Shown here piece after piece: positions 1-8,738 of a stretch of DNA of 64,000 nucleotides. The stretch lies in NCBI GenBank assembly GCA_022799035.1, contig JAAWNQ010000001.1, forward strand, positions 115,559-179,558, given 5' to 3'. The DNA is from Oscillospiraceae bacterium. Lineage in GTDB: Bacteria > Bacillota > Clostridia > Oscillospirales > Oscillospiraceae. A program made the position numbers and the translations under genes. The first letter of the stretch is position 1. The number at the start of each line of letters is the position of its first letter. The notes below the pieces were generated by a model that was not told the origin of the DNA, did no database searches, and was given only the letters and a program-made list of their open reading frames with translations.

Positions 1-84
1 TATGGTGTCCACATGCTCCAGTTCAAATTCACAGCCGTCCTCATCGGTGACCGTGATAAAATCGGGGCCAAATTCTTCGCTCAT
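1..84 (-). CDS. DUF1292 domain protein (N-terminal part)
   Basis: Only the first 28 codons lie in the window and the 3' end runs off the left edge. The start ATG (complement of 82-84) follows a GGAGGAG ribosome site. The peptide begins MSEEFGPDFITVTDEDG and continues with the acidic FELEHVDTI segment, typical of small DUF1292 proteins of Firmicutes, which are usually 80-100 residues. The function of the family is not established. It is divergent from the penicillin-binding protein gene to its right. I am fairly sure of the family; nothing can be said about the missing end. Confidence 0.7.
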   Translation of the reverse strand, partial: MSEEFGPDFITVTDEDGCEFELEHVDTI

Positions 85-118
85 GTCCGCTCCTCCTTAT
101 TGCGATCTTGTTATTTCT

Positions 119-147
119 ATTGTAACCCGGAACGGAAGAAAAAGCAA
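119..147 (-). promoter_or_regulatory. Possible sigma-A promoter for the DUF1292 gene
   Basis: On the minus strand TTGCTT (142-147) and TACAAT (119-124) are separated by 17 bases and lie about 35 bases upstream of the DUF1292 start. The -35 match is weak. Confidence 0.4.
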
Positions 148-198
148 GGTGAGGGAAACCAAAATTTTTGACGAGGAGGGTCAGGCGGAGATTGGGGG

Positions 199-226
199 TG
201 GACAAAAACGCCATTCGTGGTATAAT
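199..226 (+). promoter_or_regulatory. Sigma-A promoter of the PBP gene
   Basis: TGGACA (199-204) and a consensus TATAAT (221-226) are separated by 16 bases. They lie about 80 bases upstream of the PBP start and face right. Confidence 0.7.
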
Positions 227-307
227 ATACTTGTATTTTTATTTGCTGTTGTATGCTGAAAATACACCTTAATTAAAGTATTTACCACCTGGATATGGAG
301 GCAACAT

Positions 308-2992
308 ATGGCTGAAGAACAAACCCCGCGGCAGCCCCGGTCCGCCGCCCCTAAAAAGCGGCGCCGTAGAAGGCGGAGAAGTACCATGAGCCGGGTGCTG
401 ACAGTGATCGCCACTCTGCTGCTCATCGCGCTGATCTCCGGATCCTTTCTGGCCTGCTTCGCCGCAGTCTATATTAAAAATGTGATCCTGCCTCAGGCGG
501 ATACCGATGTGGCCGCATACCCCATGAACCTGTCCAGCATCATCTATTATATTGATCCTGCCACCGGGCAGGAGGTGGAGTATGAGACGCTCCACGGGGA
601 TCAGAACCGGGTTTGGGTCGAGTATAACGAGCTGCCCCAGAATCTGATCAACGCCCTGGTGGCCATTGAGGACCGGCGGTTCTATGAGCACCATGGGGTG
701 GACTGGATCCGGACGGTAAAGAGCGCCTTTACCACCTTTACCGGCGGAAAGACCCAGGGTGGTTCCACCATTACCCAGCAGCTTATCAAAAATGTGACCC
801 AGTATGACGATGTGACTGTCAAACGGAAGATCCTGGAGATTTTCAAGGCTCTGGAGTTTGACAAGAAATACGGAAAGACCGCCACCCTGGAATGGTATCT
901 GAACTATGTCTATTTTGGGCGGCGGTGTTATGGGGTGTATACCGCGTCCTACACCTACTTCGGCAAAAATGTTTCTGAGCTGAGCTTGGCTGAGTGCGCC
1001 AGTCTGGTGGGGATCACCAACAATCCCTCCCTTTATGACCCCTATACCAATGAGGAGAACAACAACGCCCGCCGGGCGCTGGTGCTGGACGCTATGCTTC
1101 GGGACGGCTTTATCGGCAAGGAGCAGTGCGAGGCGGCCAAAGCGGAGAAGCTGGACTTTCACAGTGCCCAGAGTGACGGGCAGGTGGGAAGCCTTTACAG
1201 CTGGTACACGGAGCAGGTCATCACCGATGTGACCAACGACCTGATGGAACAGTATGGCTATTCGGAACCGGTAGCCTCCAACGTGGTGTATTCCGGTGGA
1301 TTGAAGATATACGCCTGCGTGGATACCAGGGTGCAGGCGGCTGTGGACAGCATCTATACCAACGCGGAAAATCTGCCCTACACCTCCGCGTCGGGACAGC
1401 AGCTTCAGTCGGCCATTACGGTCATTGACCCCCAGGGAAATGTGGTGGCCCTAGCGGGAAAGATGGGAGAGAAGACCGCGGAGGATACCCGAGGCTACAA
1501 TCTGGCTACCCGGGCCCTCCGGCAGCCTGGGTCCTCCATCAAGCCCCTGGCGGTTTACGCGCCGGCCCTGGAGATGGGGCTGGTGACTCCCTATACGGTG
1601 ATGGAGGACAGCCCGCCGCTGTTGCTGAACGGGGATCCCTGGCCGGCCAATGTGAACCGCCGGTATCTGGGACAGATGACGGTCTCCGATGCGGTGACAA
1701 ACTCCACCAACACCATCGCGGTACGCACCCTTCAGCTTGTGACCCCTGAGGTGGGGTATGAGTATCTGGTGGATAAATTCGGGGTAGATCCGGACCATCT
1801 GGTCATCAACAGGGTGGGTACCGACGGGAAGGTGTATTCCGATATCGGCTACTCCCAGTTGGCGTTGGGAGGTTTGACCAGCGGCGTATCCACCCTGGAT
1901 ATGGCGGGGGCCTACGCTACTTTCCCCCGAAACGGGGTGTATGTGGAGCCCAGGACCTACTCTAAGGTGGTGGACTCCAACGACCGGGAGATCCTGAGCC
2001 GGGAATTGAACGGTGAGGTGGTCCTGAAGGAAAAGACGGTCAGCCAGATCAATGGGATGCTCAAGCGAGTGGTAAAGGAGGGGTCCGGTACCCCCGCCAA
2101 CTTCTCCGGAATGGAGATTGCGGGAAAGACGGGCTCCACCACCTCCAACAACGACCGCTGGTTTGTGGGCTACACCCCCTACTACACCGCCGCGGTCTGG
2201 GTTGGTTATCGCACCCCGGAGCGGGTGAAGACCTCAGGGGGCAACCCGGCGGCCATCCTTTGGGGGCAGGTGATGAGCCAGGTCCACGAGGGATTGGAAT
2301 ACCGGGACTTCCCCCAGGCGGAGGGAATGGTGAGCGTTGAGTACTGCAAGGACACGGGGCTCTTGGCGACGGACGAGTGCCGCAGTGATATGCGGGGAAG
2401 TCGTGTGGCGTTGGGGAGCTATTTCCCCGAGGCTGTGCCAACCGAGTACTGCCAGGCCCATGTGATGGTGGAGGTCTGTACCGCTGACCCCATCCTGAAT
2501 GAGAATGGGGAGGCCACCGGACGCTACCATCTGGCGGGAGAGTTCTGCCCGGATGTGGAACTGAATGAGGACGGTACGGATTCTCAAGGGCGGATCAGCG
2601 TTTCCATCCTGGATGTTCAGAGGGAGTATTTAGGCGGGATATACCCGGAGGACAATGGATTCTACCGGATCTTCCTGGAGGACGCGGGACCCTGTACGGT
2701 CCATACCACGGCCCTTCCCGAGGAGCCTTCCCCCGCCCCCTATGATCCCAGCGGATTCAATATTCTGGATCCCTCCACCTGGCCGACAAGAGAGGAGGAT
2801 CCAAACTTTGACTCCAGAGACCCCTCCACCTGGCCTACAGTGGGAGGCGGAGGGCATCTGATACGGCCGGGGGAGGAGGGACCGGAGCCCAGCTCTGGGT
2901 CTGAAATTCCGCCTGGGGAGAGCGAGAACCCTGTAGAGTCGCCTGAGCCTTCCGAGACGGGGGACGAGCCCCTTTTGCCTCCGCCCCTATAA
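308..2992 (+). CDS. ponA: Class A (bifunctional) penicillin-binding protein, PBP1A family
   Basis: This membrane-anchored enzyme polymerises lipid II (glycosyltransferase) and cross-links the peptides (transpeptidase). An Arg/Lys-rich cytoplasmic tail (residues about 8-25) is followed by one membrane segment (about 30-54). The GT51 domain shows EDRRF (121-125) and GGSTITQQ (151-158). The transpeptidase shows SSIK (409-412, nucleophile S409), STN (466-468) and KTG (607-609). After about residue 790 comes a Pro/Ser/Glu-rich extracellular tail in which DPSTWPT occurs twice (821-827 and 838-844). At 894 residues it is at the long end of the family because of this tail. The start is an ATG after GGAGG. 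It is monocistronic, with its own promoter and terminator. Confidence 0.95.
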   Translation: MAEEQTPRQPRSAAPKKRRRRRRRSTMSRVLTVIATLLLIALISGSFLACFAAVYIKNVILPQADTDVAAYPMNLSSIIYYIDPATGQEVEYETLHGDQNRVWVEYNELPQNLINALVAIEDRRFYEHHGVDWIRTVKSAFTTFTGGKTQGGSTITQQLIKNVTQYDDVTVKRKILEIFKALEFDKKYGKTATLEWYLNYVYFGRRCYGVYTASYTYFGKNVSELSLAECASLVGITNNPSLYDPYTNEENNNARRALVLDAMLRDGFIGKEQCEAAKAEKLDFHSAQSDGQVGSLYSWYTEQVITDVTNDLMEQYGYSEPVASNVVYSGGLKIYACVDTRVQAAVDSIYTNAENLPYTSASGQQLQSAITVIDPQGNVVALAGKMGEKTAEDTRGYNLATRALRQPGSSIKPLAVYAPALEMGLVTPYTVMEDSPPLLLNGDPWPANVNRRYLGQMTVSDAVTNSTNTIAVRTLQLVTPEVGYEYLVDKFGVDPDHLVINRVGTDGKVYSDIGYSQLALGGLTSGVSTLDMAGAYATFPRNGVYVEPRTYSKVVDSNDREILSRELNGEVVLKEKTVSQINGMLKRVVKEGSGTPANFSGMEIAGKTGSTTSNNDRWFVGYTPYYTAAVWVGYRTPERVKTSGGNPAAILWGQVMSQVHEGLEYRDFPQAEGMVSVEYCKDTGLLATDECRSDMRGSRVALGSYFPEAVPTEYCQAHVMVEVCTADPILNENGEATGRYHLAGEFCPDVELNEDGTDSQGRISVSILDVQREYLGGIYPEDNGFYRIFLEDAGPCTVHTTALPEEPSPAPYDPSGFNILDPSTWPTREEDPNFDSRDPSTWPTVGGGGHLIRPGEEGPEPSSGSEIPPGESENPVESPEPSETGDEPLLPPPL

Positions 2993-3003
2993 AAGAACGT
3001 GAT

Positions 3004-3035
3004 CTGAAAAAGCGTGCTTCGGCACGCTTTTTCAG
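3004..3035 (+). terminator. Intrinsic terminator after the PBP gene
   Basis: A 14-bp perfect stem (3004-3017 with 3022-3035) closes a TTCG tetraloop. The U-run is mostly inside the descending arm. Confidence 0.85.
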
Positions 3036-3100
3036 CATTTTGGGCAAAATATTTCCCAGAGAAAGGGCGGCTATTGGGATAAATTTTGGCGCTTTTTCTG

Positions 3101-3129
3101 TTGCGTTTGGGATAAGGCTGTGCTACAAT
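3101..3129 (+). promoter_or_regulatory. Promoter of the pheB-hom-lysC run
   Basis: TTGCGT (3101-3106), 17 bases, TACAAT (3124-3129). It lies upstream of the chosen pheB start at 3191. The longer reading frame start at 3128 overlaps the -10 box, so it cannot be used from this promoter. Confidence 0.65.
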
Positions 3130-3190
3130 GGAGCACAGGTCGAAAACAAATGATCTTCACCTGTGGACACTTGAGGGGGATAGACATAAG

Positions 3191-3631
3191 ATGAGGAAGC
3201 AGCCCCAATACTTTATCGTGGATGCCGACGCGCTGCCCGAGATCTTTCTCAAGGTAGCGGAAGCCAAGCGACTGCTGGAGGCGGGAGAGGTCCGAACGGT
3301 GAACGAGGCCGCGGAGCGGATGGGGATCAGCCGGAGCGCCTTTTATAAGTACAAGGATGCCGTGCGGCCCTTCAATGATATGCTCAGCGGAAGGATCATC
3401 AATGTGCAGATCCTGCTGAAAAACGAACCGGGGATATTGTCGGCGGTGCTGAACAATTTTGCCCGGTGTGGGGCCAATATTTTGACCATCAATCAAAGTA
3501 TCCCCGGAGGAGGTGGGGCGGTGGTGAGCGTGGGGGCAGAGACCTCCGGTCTCACCATGACCACCGAGGAGATGCTGGAACAGGTGGCGGGGGAGAGCGG
3601 GGTAGTCCGCTGTGAGATCCTGGGCGGCTAA
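3191..3631 (+). CDS. pheB: ACT domain protein, PheB/UPF0735 family
   Basis: A 146-residue protein. The N-terminal part (about 1-65) has a helix-turn-helix-like segment (NEAAERMGISRSAFYKYKDAV). The C-terminal part (about 70-146) is an ACT ligand-binding domain (VQILLKNEPGILSAVLNNF, then CGANILTINQSIP). The family commonly sits beside homoserine dehydrogenase, and B. subtilis PheB belongs to it; its exact role is unsettled, probably amino-acid sensing. I chose the ATG at 3191 because it follows GAGGGGG and lies downstream of the promoter. It is 23 bases ahead of hom and probably cotranscribed. Confidence 0.88.
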   Translation: MRKQPQYFIVDADALPEIFLKVAEAKRLLEAGEVRTVNEAAERMGISRSAFYKYKDAVRPFNDMLSGRIINVQILLKNEPGILSAVLNNFARCGANILTINQSIPGGGGAVVSVGAETSGLTMTTEEMLEQVAGESGVVRCEILGG

Positions 3632-3654
3632 AAGACAAGAGAGGGAGGATGGGT

Positions 3655-4869
3655 ATGTCTAAAGTAGCTATATTGGGCTTTGGCGTGGTAGGCTCCGGCG
3701 TGGCCGAGGTCCTGAAGCGAAATGGGGCCCACATCGGTGAGAAGGTCCACGGGAGCGTGGAACTGAAATATATCCTGGATCTGAAGGACTTTCCGGACAG
3801 TCCCTTCGGGGAAAAGATCGTCCACGATTTTGCCGTCATCGAAGGGGATCCGGAAGTGGATATCGTGGTGGAGACCATCGGCGGCGCCCGGATCGCCAAA
3901 GAGTATACCCAGAGGGCTCTGGCGGCGGGAAAAAGCGTGGTCACCTCCAATAAGGAGCTGGTGGCGAAGCACGGTTATGAGCTGATGGAGCTGGCCCGGG
4001 AGCACGGGGTCAGCTATCTGTACGAGGCCAGCGTGGGCGGGGGGATCCCCATTATCCGGCCCTTGAAGCAGTGTCTGGCGGCCAACGAGATCACCGAGGT
4101 CTGTGGGATCCTTAACGGGACTACCAACTATATCCTGACCCGGATGATCCGGGCGGGGCTCAGTTTTGATGCGGCGCTGAAAGAGGCACAGCAGAACGGT
4201 TATGCCGAGGCCGATCCCACCGCTGACATTGAGGGCCACGACGCCTGTCGGAAGATTTGTATTCTGGCCTCCCTGGCCTTTGGACGGCATATTTACCCTG
4301 AGCAGGTCCCCACCGCTGGTATCACTGGGGTGACCCTTTCCGATGTGGCCTATGCCGACTCCTGCGGACGGAAGATAAAGCTGCTGGGACGGGCCATCCG
4401 CGGGGAGGATGGAAGGATCCGGGCTTTTGTAGAGCCCCACTTGGTAAGGGGGGAGGACCCTCTGGCCGGGGTGGAGGACGTATTCAACGCCATCACGGTC
4501 CGGGGCAACGCCATCGGGGATGTGATGTTCTACGGCAGGGGCGCGGGGAAGCTGCCTACCGCTTCCGCTGTGGTGGCCGATGTGATGGACGCCGCCCGGA
4601 ACAAGGACAGGCCCAAATATATAGACTGGGGGCCGGGGGGAGAGGATGTGACCCTTCCTCCCGACGATGTATCCAGTTCCTGGTATGTCCGGGCGGAGGT
4701 CCCGGCAGACAGACTTCGGCAGTTACTGGGAGATGTGACCCTACTGGCCCGGGCCGGAGCGCCGGGGGGGGAGTGCGCTGTGCTTACCGCTCCCATGACC
4801 AGGGGAGAGCTGGACCGGCGGCTGTCGGAGGTGGAGACGGGCTCCGTCTTCCGGGTGCTGGAGGACTGA
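3655..4869 (+). CDS. hom: Homoserine dehydrogenase
   Basis: Reduces aspartate semialdehyde to homoserine, the branch from lysine/DAP toward threonine and methionine. The N-terminal Rossmann fold has GFGVVGSG at residues 8-15. The catalytic region carries the EASVGGGIPII and GILNGTTNYIL signatures. The last 60 residues look like a C-terminal ACT-type regulatory domain, although the protein (404 residues) is a little shorter than many family members. The ATG at 3655 has a GGGAGG site 6 bases upstream; an in-frame ATG at 3649 directly abuts that site and is less likely. It lies between pheB and lysC in one aspartate-family run. Confidence 0.95.
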   Translation: MSKVAILGFGVVGSGVAEVLKRNGAHIGEKVHGSVELKYILDLKDFPDSPFGEKIVHDFAVIEGDPEVDIVVETIGGARIAKEYTQRALAAGKSVVTSNKELVAKHGYELMELAREHGVSYLYEASVGGGIPIIRPLKQCLAANEITEVCGILNGTTNYILTRMIRAGLSFDAALKEAQQNGYAEADPTADIEGHDACRKICILASLAFGRHIYPEQVPTAGITGVTLSDVAYADSCGRKIKLLGRAIRGEDGRIRAFVEPHLVRGEDPLAGVEDVFNAITVRGNAIGDVMFYGRGAGKLPTASAVVADVMDAARNKDRPKYIDWGPGGEDVTLPPDDVSSSWYVRAEVPADRLRQLLGDVTLLARAGAPGGECAVLTAPMTRGELDRRLSEVETGSVFRVLED

Positions 4870-4928
4870 CGGCGGGCTCCGAAGCGGCATAAAATAGACC
4901 AGAACCTACAAGGGGGTACTGTTTTTCT

Positions 4929-6155
4929 ATGGGACTTATCGTACAGAAATTTGGCGGGTCCTCGGTTGCGGACGCAGACCGCGTCCGCAATGTGGCCCGG
5001 ATCATTACAGAGACTTACCGGAGGGGACACAGCGTAGTAGTGGTCCTCTCCGCCCAGGGAGATACCACCGATGACCTGATCGCCAAGGCGGAGGAGATCA
5101 ACCCCAAGGCCTCCAAGCGGGAGATGGATATGCTGTTGTCCACGGGGGAGCAGATCTCCTGCTCCCTCTGCGCTATGGCTATTGAGGCTATGGGCTATCC
5201 TGTGGTATCCCTGTCCGGATGGCAGGCGGGGGTACAAACCAACTCAACTTATGGCAATGCCCGGATCAAGCGGGTGATGGCGGAGCGGATCCAAAATGAG
5301 CTGGACCGGCGGAGTATCGTTATCGTCACCGGTTTCCAGGGGATCAACAAGTACGGCGACGTGACCACTCTGGGCCGGGGAGGGTCGGATACCTCCGCCG
5401 TGGCTCTGGCCGCTGCCCTTCATGCGGACCTGTGTCAGATATACACTGATGTGGACGGGGTTTACACCGCGGATCCCCGGCTGGTGCCGGGGGCCAGGAA
5501 GCTGGAGGAGATCACCTTTGACGAGATGCTGGAGCTGGCTACCTTGGGCGCCCAAGTGCTCCACAACCGTTCAGTGGAGATGGCAAAACGCTATAATGTA
5601 AATCTGGAGGTTCTCTCCAGTTTCTCCGGGAATCCGGGAACTAAAGTCAAGGAGGTTGTGAAAACCGTGGAAAAATCCCATGTGAGTGGTATCGCCAAAG
5701 ATAAGAACGTGGCCCGTCTGGCTCTGGTGGGGCTGGAGGATGAGCCCGGCATTGCCTTCCGTATCTTCTCCCTGCTGGCGAAGGGGAAGATCAACGTGGA
5801 TATTATCCTCCAGTCCATCGGCCGGGAGGATAAGAAGGATATCAGCTTCACCGTGGCGAAAAGCGACACTGAGGCGGCCAAGAAGATCCTGGAGGAGAAT
5901 CGGGAGTACATCGGCTTTGACCATATTGATGTGAACGACAGCATTGCCAAGGTCTCCATTGTGGGAGCCGGCATGATCAACAATCCCGGTGTGGCCGCTG
6001 GGATGTTTGAGGCGCTTTACAGCGCGGGGATCAACATTCACATGATCTCCACCAGTGAGATCAAAGTCTCGGTTCTGGTGGACCTGGAGAATGCGGACCG
6101 GGCGGTACAGGTAACCCACGATAAGTTCTTTAATGAACTGGAGTTGCGGGGGTAA
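4929..6155 (+). CDS. lysC: Aspartate kinase with two ACT domains
   Basis: Phosphorylates aspartate, the first step to lysine, meso-DAP, threonine and methionine. KFGGSS at residues 7-12 is the kinase signature. The amino-acid-kinase fold extends to about residue 245 (TTLGRGGSDTSA, YTDVDGVYTADPR). Two ACT domains follow (about 262-335 and 342-405), implying end-product feedback inhibition. The length of 408 residues is normal for monofunctional enzymes. It is the last gene before a strong terminator. I see no lysine riboswitch in the 59 bases before it. Confidence 0.96.
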   Translation: MGLIVQKFGGSSVADADRVRNVARIITETYRRGHSVVVVLSAQGDTTDDLIAKAEEINPKASKREMDMLLSTGEQISCSLCAMAIEAMGYPVVSLSGWQAGVQTNSTYGNARIKRVMAERIQNELDRRSIVIVTGFQGINKYGDVTTLGRGGSDTSAVALAAALHADLCQIYTDVDGVYTADPRLVPGARKLEEITFDEMLELATLGAQVLHNRSVEMAKRYNVNLEVLSSFSGNPGTKVKEVVKTVEKSHVSGIAKDKNVARLALVGLEDEPGIAFRIFSLLAKGKINVDIILQSIGREDKKDISFTVAKSDTEAAKKILEENREYIGFDHIDVNDSIAKVSIVGAGMINNPGVAAGMFEALYSAGINIHMISTSEIKVSVLVDLENADRAVQVTHDKFFNELELRG

Positions 6156-6170
6156 GACTCTTTGCCGGAG

Positions 6171-6206
6171 AGAGGGAGACGGGGAACAGCCCCGTCTCTC
6201 TTTTTG
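6171..6206 (+). terminator. Intrinsic terminator after lysC
   Basis: GAGACGGGG (6176-6184) pairs with CCCCGTCTC (6190-6198). The stem extends outward through further A-U and G-U pairs and is followed by a run of T. Confidence 0.85.
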
Positions 6207-6236
6207 TTGACAGTAGGGAGGGAAGTAGGCTATAGT
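6207..6236 (+). promoter_or_regulatory. Promoter of the GNAT gene
   Basis: Consensus TTGACA (6207-6212), 18 bases, TATAGT (6231-6236). Transcription should begin near 6243, which argues against the upstream ATG at 6238 as translation start. Confidence 0.7.
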
Positions 6237-6258
6237 AATGGAAAAGGGCGGTGAGGGA

Positions 6259-6708
6259 ATGACCATCAGGAGCGTATCAAACGACAAGGATAAATACTTG
6301 CCTATTCTCCTGCTGGGGGATGAGCAGGAATCTTTGATCCGGGGCTATTTAGACCGGGGGGAGCTTTTTGTCCTGGAGGAGGACGGGGAGGACCGGGCGG
6401 TTTGTGTGGTGACCAGGGAAGGACCCGGTCTCTATGAGATACAGAACATCGCGGTAGCACCCCATTATCAACGGCGGGGATTGGGGAGAGAGATGATAGG
6501 ATTTTTGTGGGGGTGGTATCCCGATCTACAGACCCTACAGTTGGGGACGGGAGACAGTCCCTCCACCCTGGGGTTTTATAGAGCGCTGGGCTTTCAGGAG
6601 ACCGGCCGGGAGGCGGGTTATTTTTTGACCCACTATGACCACCCCATCTATGAGGATGGGAAGAGACTGGTAGACCGGGTACTGTTGGAAAAAAGACGGG
6701 AGCTATGA
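6259..6708 (+). CDS. GNAT family N-acetyltransferase
   Basis: A 149-residue acetyl-CoA-dependent acyltransferase of unknown substrate. The acetyl-CoA loop motif RRGLGREM lies at about residues 73-80, after a beta-strand IQNIAVAP. The aromatic-rich C-terminal strand region (LGFYRALGFQETG) is typical of the fold. I chose the ATG at 6259 over 6238 because the promoter predicts transcription starting after 6238. The gene is a single transcription unit between two terminators. Confidence 0.85.
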   Translation: MTIRSVSNDKDKYLPILLLGDEQESLIRGYLDRGELFVLEEDGEDRAVCVVTREGPGLYEIQNIAVAPHYQRRGLGREMIGFLWGWYPDLQTLQLGTGDSPSTLGFYRALGFQETGREAGYFLTHYDHPIYEDGKRLVDRVLLEKRREL

Positions 6709-6736
6709 GGATATTTTTCCTCGGCTCCCGTTTCTT
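6696..6736 (+). terminator. Terminator after the GNAT gene
   Basis: ACGGGAGC (6696-6703) pairs with GCTCCCGT (6724-6731). There is an inner GAGGA/TCCTC pairing and a T-rich tail. Confidence 0.75.
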
Positions 6737-6740
6737 TTTG

Positions 6741-6769
6741 TTGCGCGGAAAGAAAAGAAATGATACAAT
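6741..6769 (+). promoter_or_regulatory. Promoter of the ruvC-ruvA...ruvB-glmM run
   Basis: TTGCGC (6741-6746), 17 bases, TACAAT (6764-6769). It lies 31 bases before the ruvC start. Confidence 0.65.
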
Positions 6770-6799
6770 AAATTATCTATAGACAGAGGAGGGCGGAGG

Positions 6800-7339
6800 A
6801 TGGTCATTCTGGGTATCGACCCCGGGTTTGCCATTGTAGGCTTTGGGGTCCTCCGCTCTGAACCGGGGCGGCAGGGATTGGTTTCCTGCGGGGCCATCAC
6901 CACTCAGGCAGGGCTTCCTTTACCCACCCGGCTTTTACAAATTGAGAACGATATGGCCCAGCTTTTTGATACCTTTCACCCCGACGCCATGGCCATTGAG
7001 GAACTGTTTTTTAATAACAACGTGACCACCGGTATCGGCGTGGCCCAGGCCCGGGGAGTAATCCTCACAGCGGCGGAGCGGGCTGGGGTACCGATCTATG
7101 AGTACAGCCCCTCGGAGGTAAAGCTGGCTATCACCGGGTACGGCAGGGCGGAGAAGAGGCAGATCATGGATATGGTGAAGCGGCTTTTGAATCTGAAGTC
7201 GGTGCCCAAACCTGATGACGCCGCCGACGCGGTGGCCATCGCCCTGTGCCATGCCCGGTCCTTCAGCTCCCGGCTCCAAGATCCCAACGCCGCCCGGCCG
7301 GGAAGCGGGCGGTACGCGGTGCGACATCCCAGTAAATAG
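6800..7339 (+). CDS. ruvC: Holliday junction resolvase RuvC
   Basis: Endonuclease that cuts four-way junctions made and moved by RuvAB during recombination repair. The RNase H-like fold starts with LGIDPG (catalytic D7). It continues with AIEELFF (acidic residue) and ends with the DDAADAVAIALCH signature carrying the last two catalytic Asp residues. The length of 179 residues is a little longer than usual because of a basic tail. The start ATG follows GGAGGGCGGAGG. It is first in the run and ruvA begins 14 bases after its stop. Confidence 0.96.
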   Translation: MVILGIDPGFAIVGFGVLRSEPGRQGLVSCGAITTQAGLPLPTRLLQIENDMAQLFDTFHPDAMAIEELFFNNNVTTGIGVAQARGVILTAAERAGVPIYEYSPSEVKLAITGYGRAEKRQIMDMVKRLLNLKSVPKPDDAADAVAIALCHARSFSSRLQDPNAARPGSGRYAVRHPSK

Positions 7340-7353
7340 GAGAGAGAAAGTCT

Positions 7354-7959
7354 ATGTTTTACTATGTAAATGGGACCGTGGCCCATATTGCCCCTTACCT
7401 GGCGGTCATTGACTGCGGAGGAGTGGGATATGCGTGTCATACCACAAATGTGACCTTGGGCGCCCTTTCAGTGGGCAAGCTGGGGAAGCTGTATACATAT
7501 CTGAACGTCCGGGAGGATGCCATGGAACTCTATGGCTTTGCCACCGAGGAGGAATTGAAGTGCTTCCAGCTTCTCATCAGTGTCTCCGGCGTGGGACCCA
7601 AGGCGGCTCTGTCCATCCTGTCCTCCGCTCCGCCGGAGCGGCTCGCCATGTCCATTATCACTGGGGATGAGAAGGCCCTCACCGCCGCCCCGGGAATCGG
7701 GAAGAAGATCGCCCAGCGGATTATCCTGGAGTTGAAGGACAAATTGGCGAAGGGACAGCTTGGAGGAATGGCAGGGGAGGCCTATGGCGGCAGCGGCGTG
7801 ACCCTCATCCCGGAGAATAAGGTCAGCGAGGCCTCGGCGGCCCTGGCGGTGCTGGGCTACTCCCAGACTGAGATCGGGATGGCGCTGAAGGGTATCGACA
7901 TGGATGCTCTGCCTCTGGAGCAGATCATCAAGCAGGCTTTGAAAAAGATGGTGAAGTAG
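7354..7959 (+). CDS. ruvA: Holliday junction DNA helicase subunit RuvA
   Basis: Junction-binding subunit of the RuvAB branch-migration motor. The N-terminal OB fold (MFYYVNGTVAHI, about 1-62) is followed by tandem helix-hairpin-helix motifs (ISVSGVGPKAALSIL and TAAPGIGKKIAQRII). A C-terminal three-helix domain (about 150-201), which contacts RuvB, completes the protein. The length of 201 residues is standard. Its start has an AGGAGAG site. Unusually, its partner ruvB does not follow directly: three small unknown genes (7961-9212) lie between. Confidence 0.96.
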   Translation: MFYYVNGTVAHIAPYLAVIDCGGVGYACHTTNVTLGALSVGKLGKLYTYLNVREDAMELYGFATEEELKCFQLLISVSGVGPKAALSILSSAPPERLAMSIITGDEKALTAAPGIGKKIAQRIILELKDKLAKGQLGGMAGEAYGGSGVTLIPENKVSEASAALAVLGYSQTEIGMALKGIDMDALPLEQIIKQALKKMVK

Positions 7960-7960
7960 G

Positions 7961-8302
7961 ATGGCAAAATATGAATGTTGCCTATCGGGCAATTTTGACC
8001 GGGTCCTTACCTATCTGCATAACGGGATCCTGGAAGGCAGTTCCCCTGCCTCCTACGAGGATGGCAGCGATTATACCTCCGGAGAGGTCCGCTGCGCTGT
8101 CCGGGTCTACGAGCGGTATAGCCTCATGGGAAGCAACCGGGTAAGCCTGAACCTGACCCTGGTGGGGAAGGGGGAGGGACTGTTCCTCTCGGCCATCACT
8201 TCGGGGGGTAGTCAGGCCGTATTCTGGAAGGTCAATACCCTGGGGGAGGAAACCTTTCTGGATAAGTTGGTGGAGTTGGTGGAGGGAATGCGAGAAGGAT
8301 GA
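7961..8302 (+). CDS. Small protein of unknown function, possibly DUF6054 family
   Basis: 113 residues, starting one base after the ruvA stop, so translation is probably coupled. No signal peptide or membrane segment is visible. The pattern YLHNGI...ASYEDGSDY...RCAVRVYERYS...RVSLNLTLVG...SGGSQAVFWKVNT resembles, from memory, the uncharacterised DUF6054 family of Clostridia. It appears to be a compact alpha/beta protein. It overlaps the next gene by 4 bases (ATGA). Its role in relation to RuvAB, if any, is unknown. Confidence 0.7.
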   Translation: MAKYECCLSGNFDRVLTYLHNGILEGSSPASYEDGSDYTSGEVRCAVRVYERYSLMGSNRVSLNLTLVGKGEGLFLSAITSGGSQAVFWKVNTLGEETFLDKLVELVEGMREG

Positions 8303-8673
8303 AAGAGGTTAGTTATCAAGACGATTGGACATTTCTGGTCGAGGAAGAAAAGAATCAAGAGTTTTATGCAAAGTGTGGGATGGAGCTTCCGGAGAAGAGG
8401 GGGGAACTTCCCAAGTTGGCAGCTTTTTTGGAAGAGCTGGGCGTAGATATTGGCAAGCCAGTGAGCCGTTCAGAAGACAAAACCGAGTTGTGTTTTGCCG
8501 TTTTTGGTGCCGCGAAAGCGTCGGCAGGTGGCTATGAGTTGGATTTTTACGAGAAGAACTATTTTGTGTCCGTTGTTGTGTATGCCTGGCCTGATATGGA
8601 CGATAAGAAATTAAGAACGATCAAAAAAGACGAGGATGCTGGTACATTACTTTTAGAAGTGTTTATCTGCTGA
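8299..8673 (+). CDS. Hypothetical protein inside the ruvAB run
   Basis: 124 residues, not recognised. It is rich in Glu, Lys and Asp, with no membrane segment. By eye its codons are more AT-rich than those of its neighbours (for example the stretches around 8340-8400 and 8600-8670), which hints at a different history. It begins with a 4-base overlap on the preceding gene, so it should be translated from the same message. Confidence 0.65.
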   Translation: MKEVSYQDDWTFLVEEEKNQEFYAKCGMELPEKRGELPKLAAFLEELGVDIGKPVSRSEDKTELCFAVFGAAKASAGGYELDFYEKNYFVSVVVYAWPDMDDKKLRTIKKDEDAGTLLLEVFIC

Positions 8674-8738
8674 TAGGACCCGTTTTTTAAGAAAAGAGAA
8701 ATGTTTGGCGATTTCCAAAAGGGAGAAGGAAACGAACA

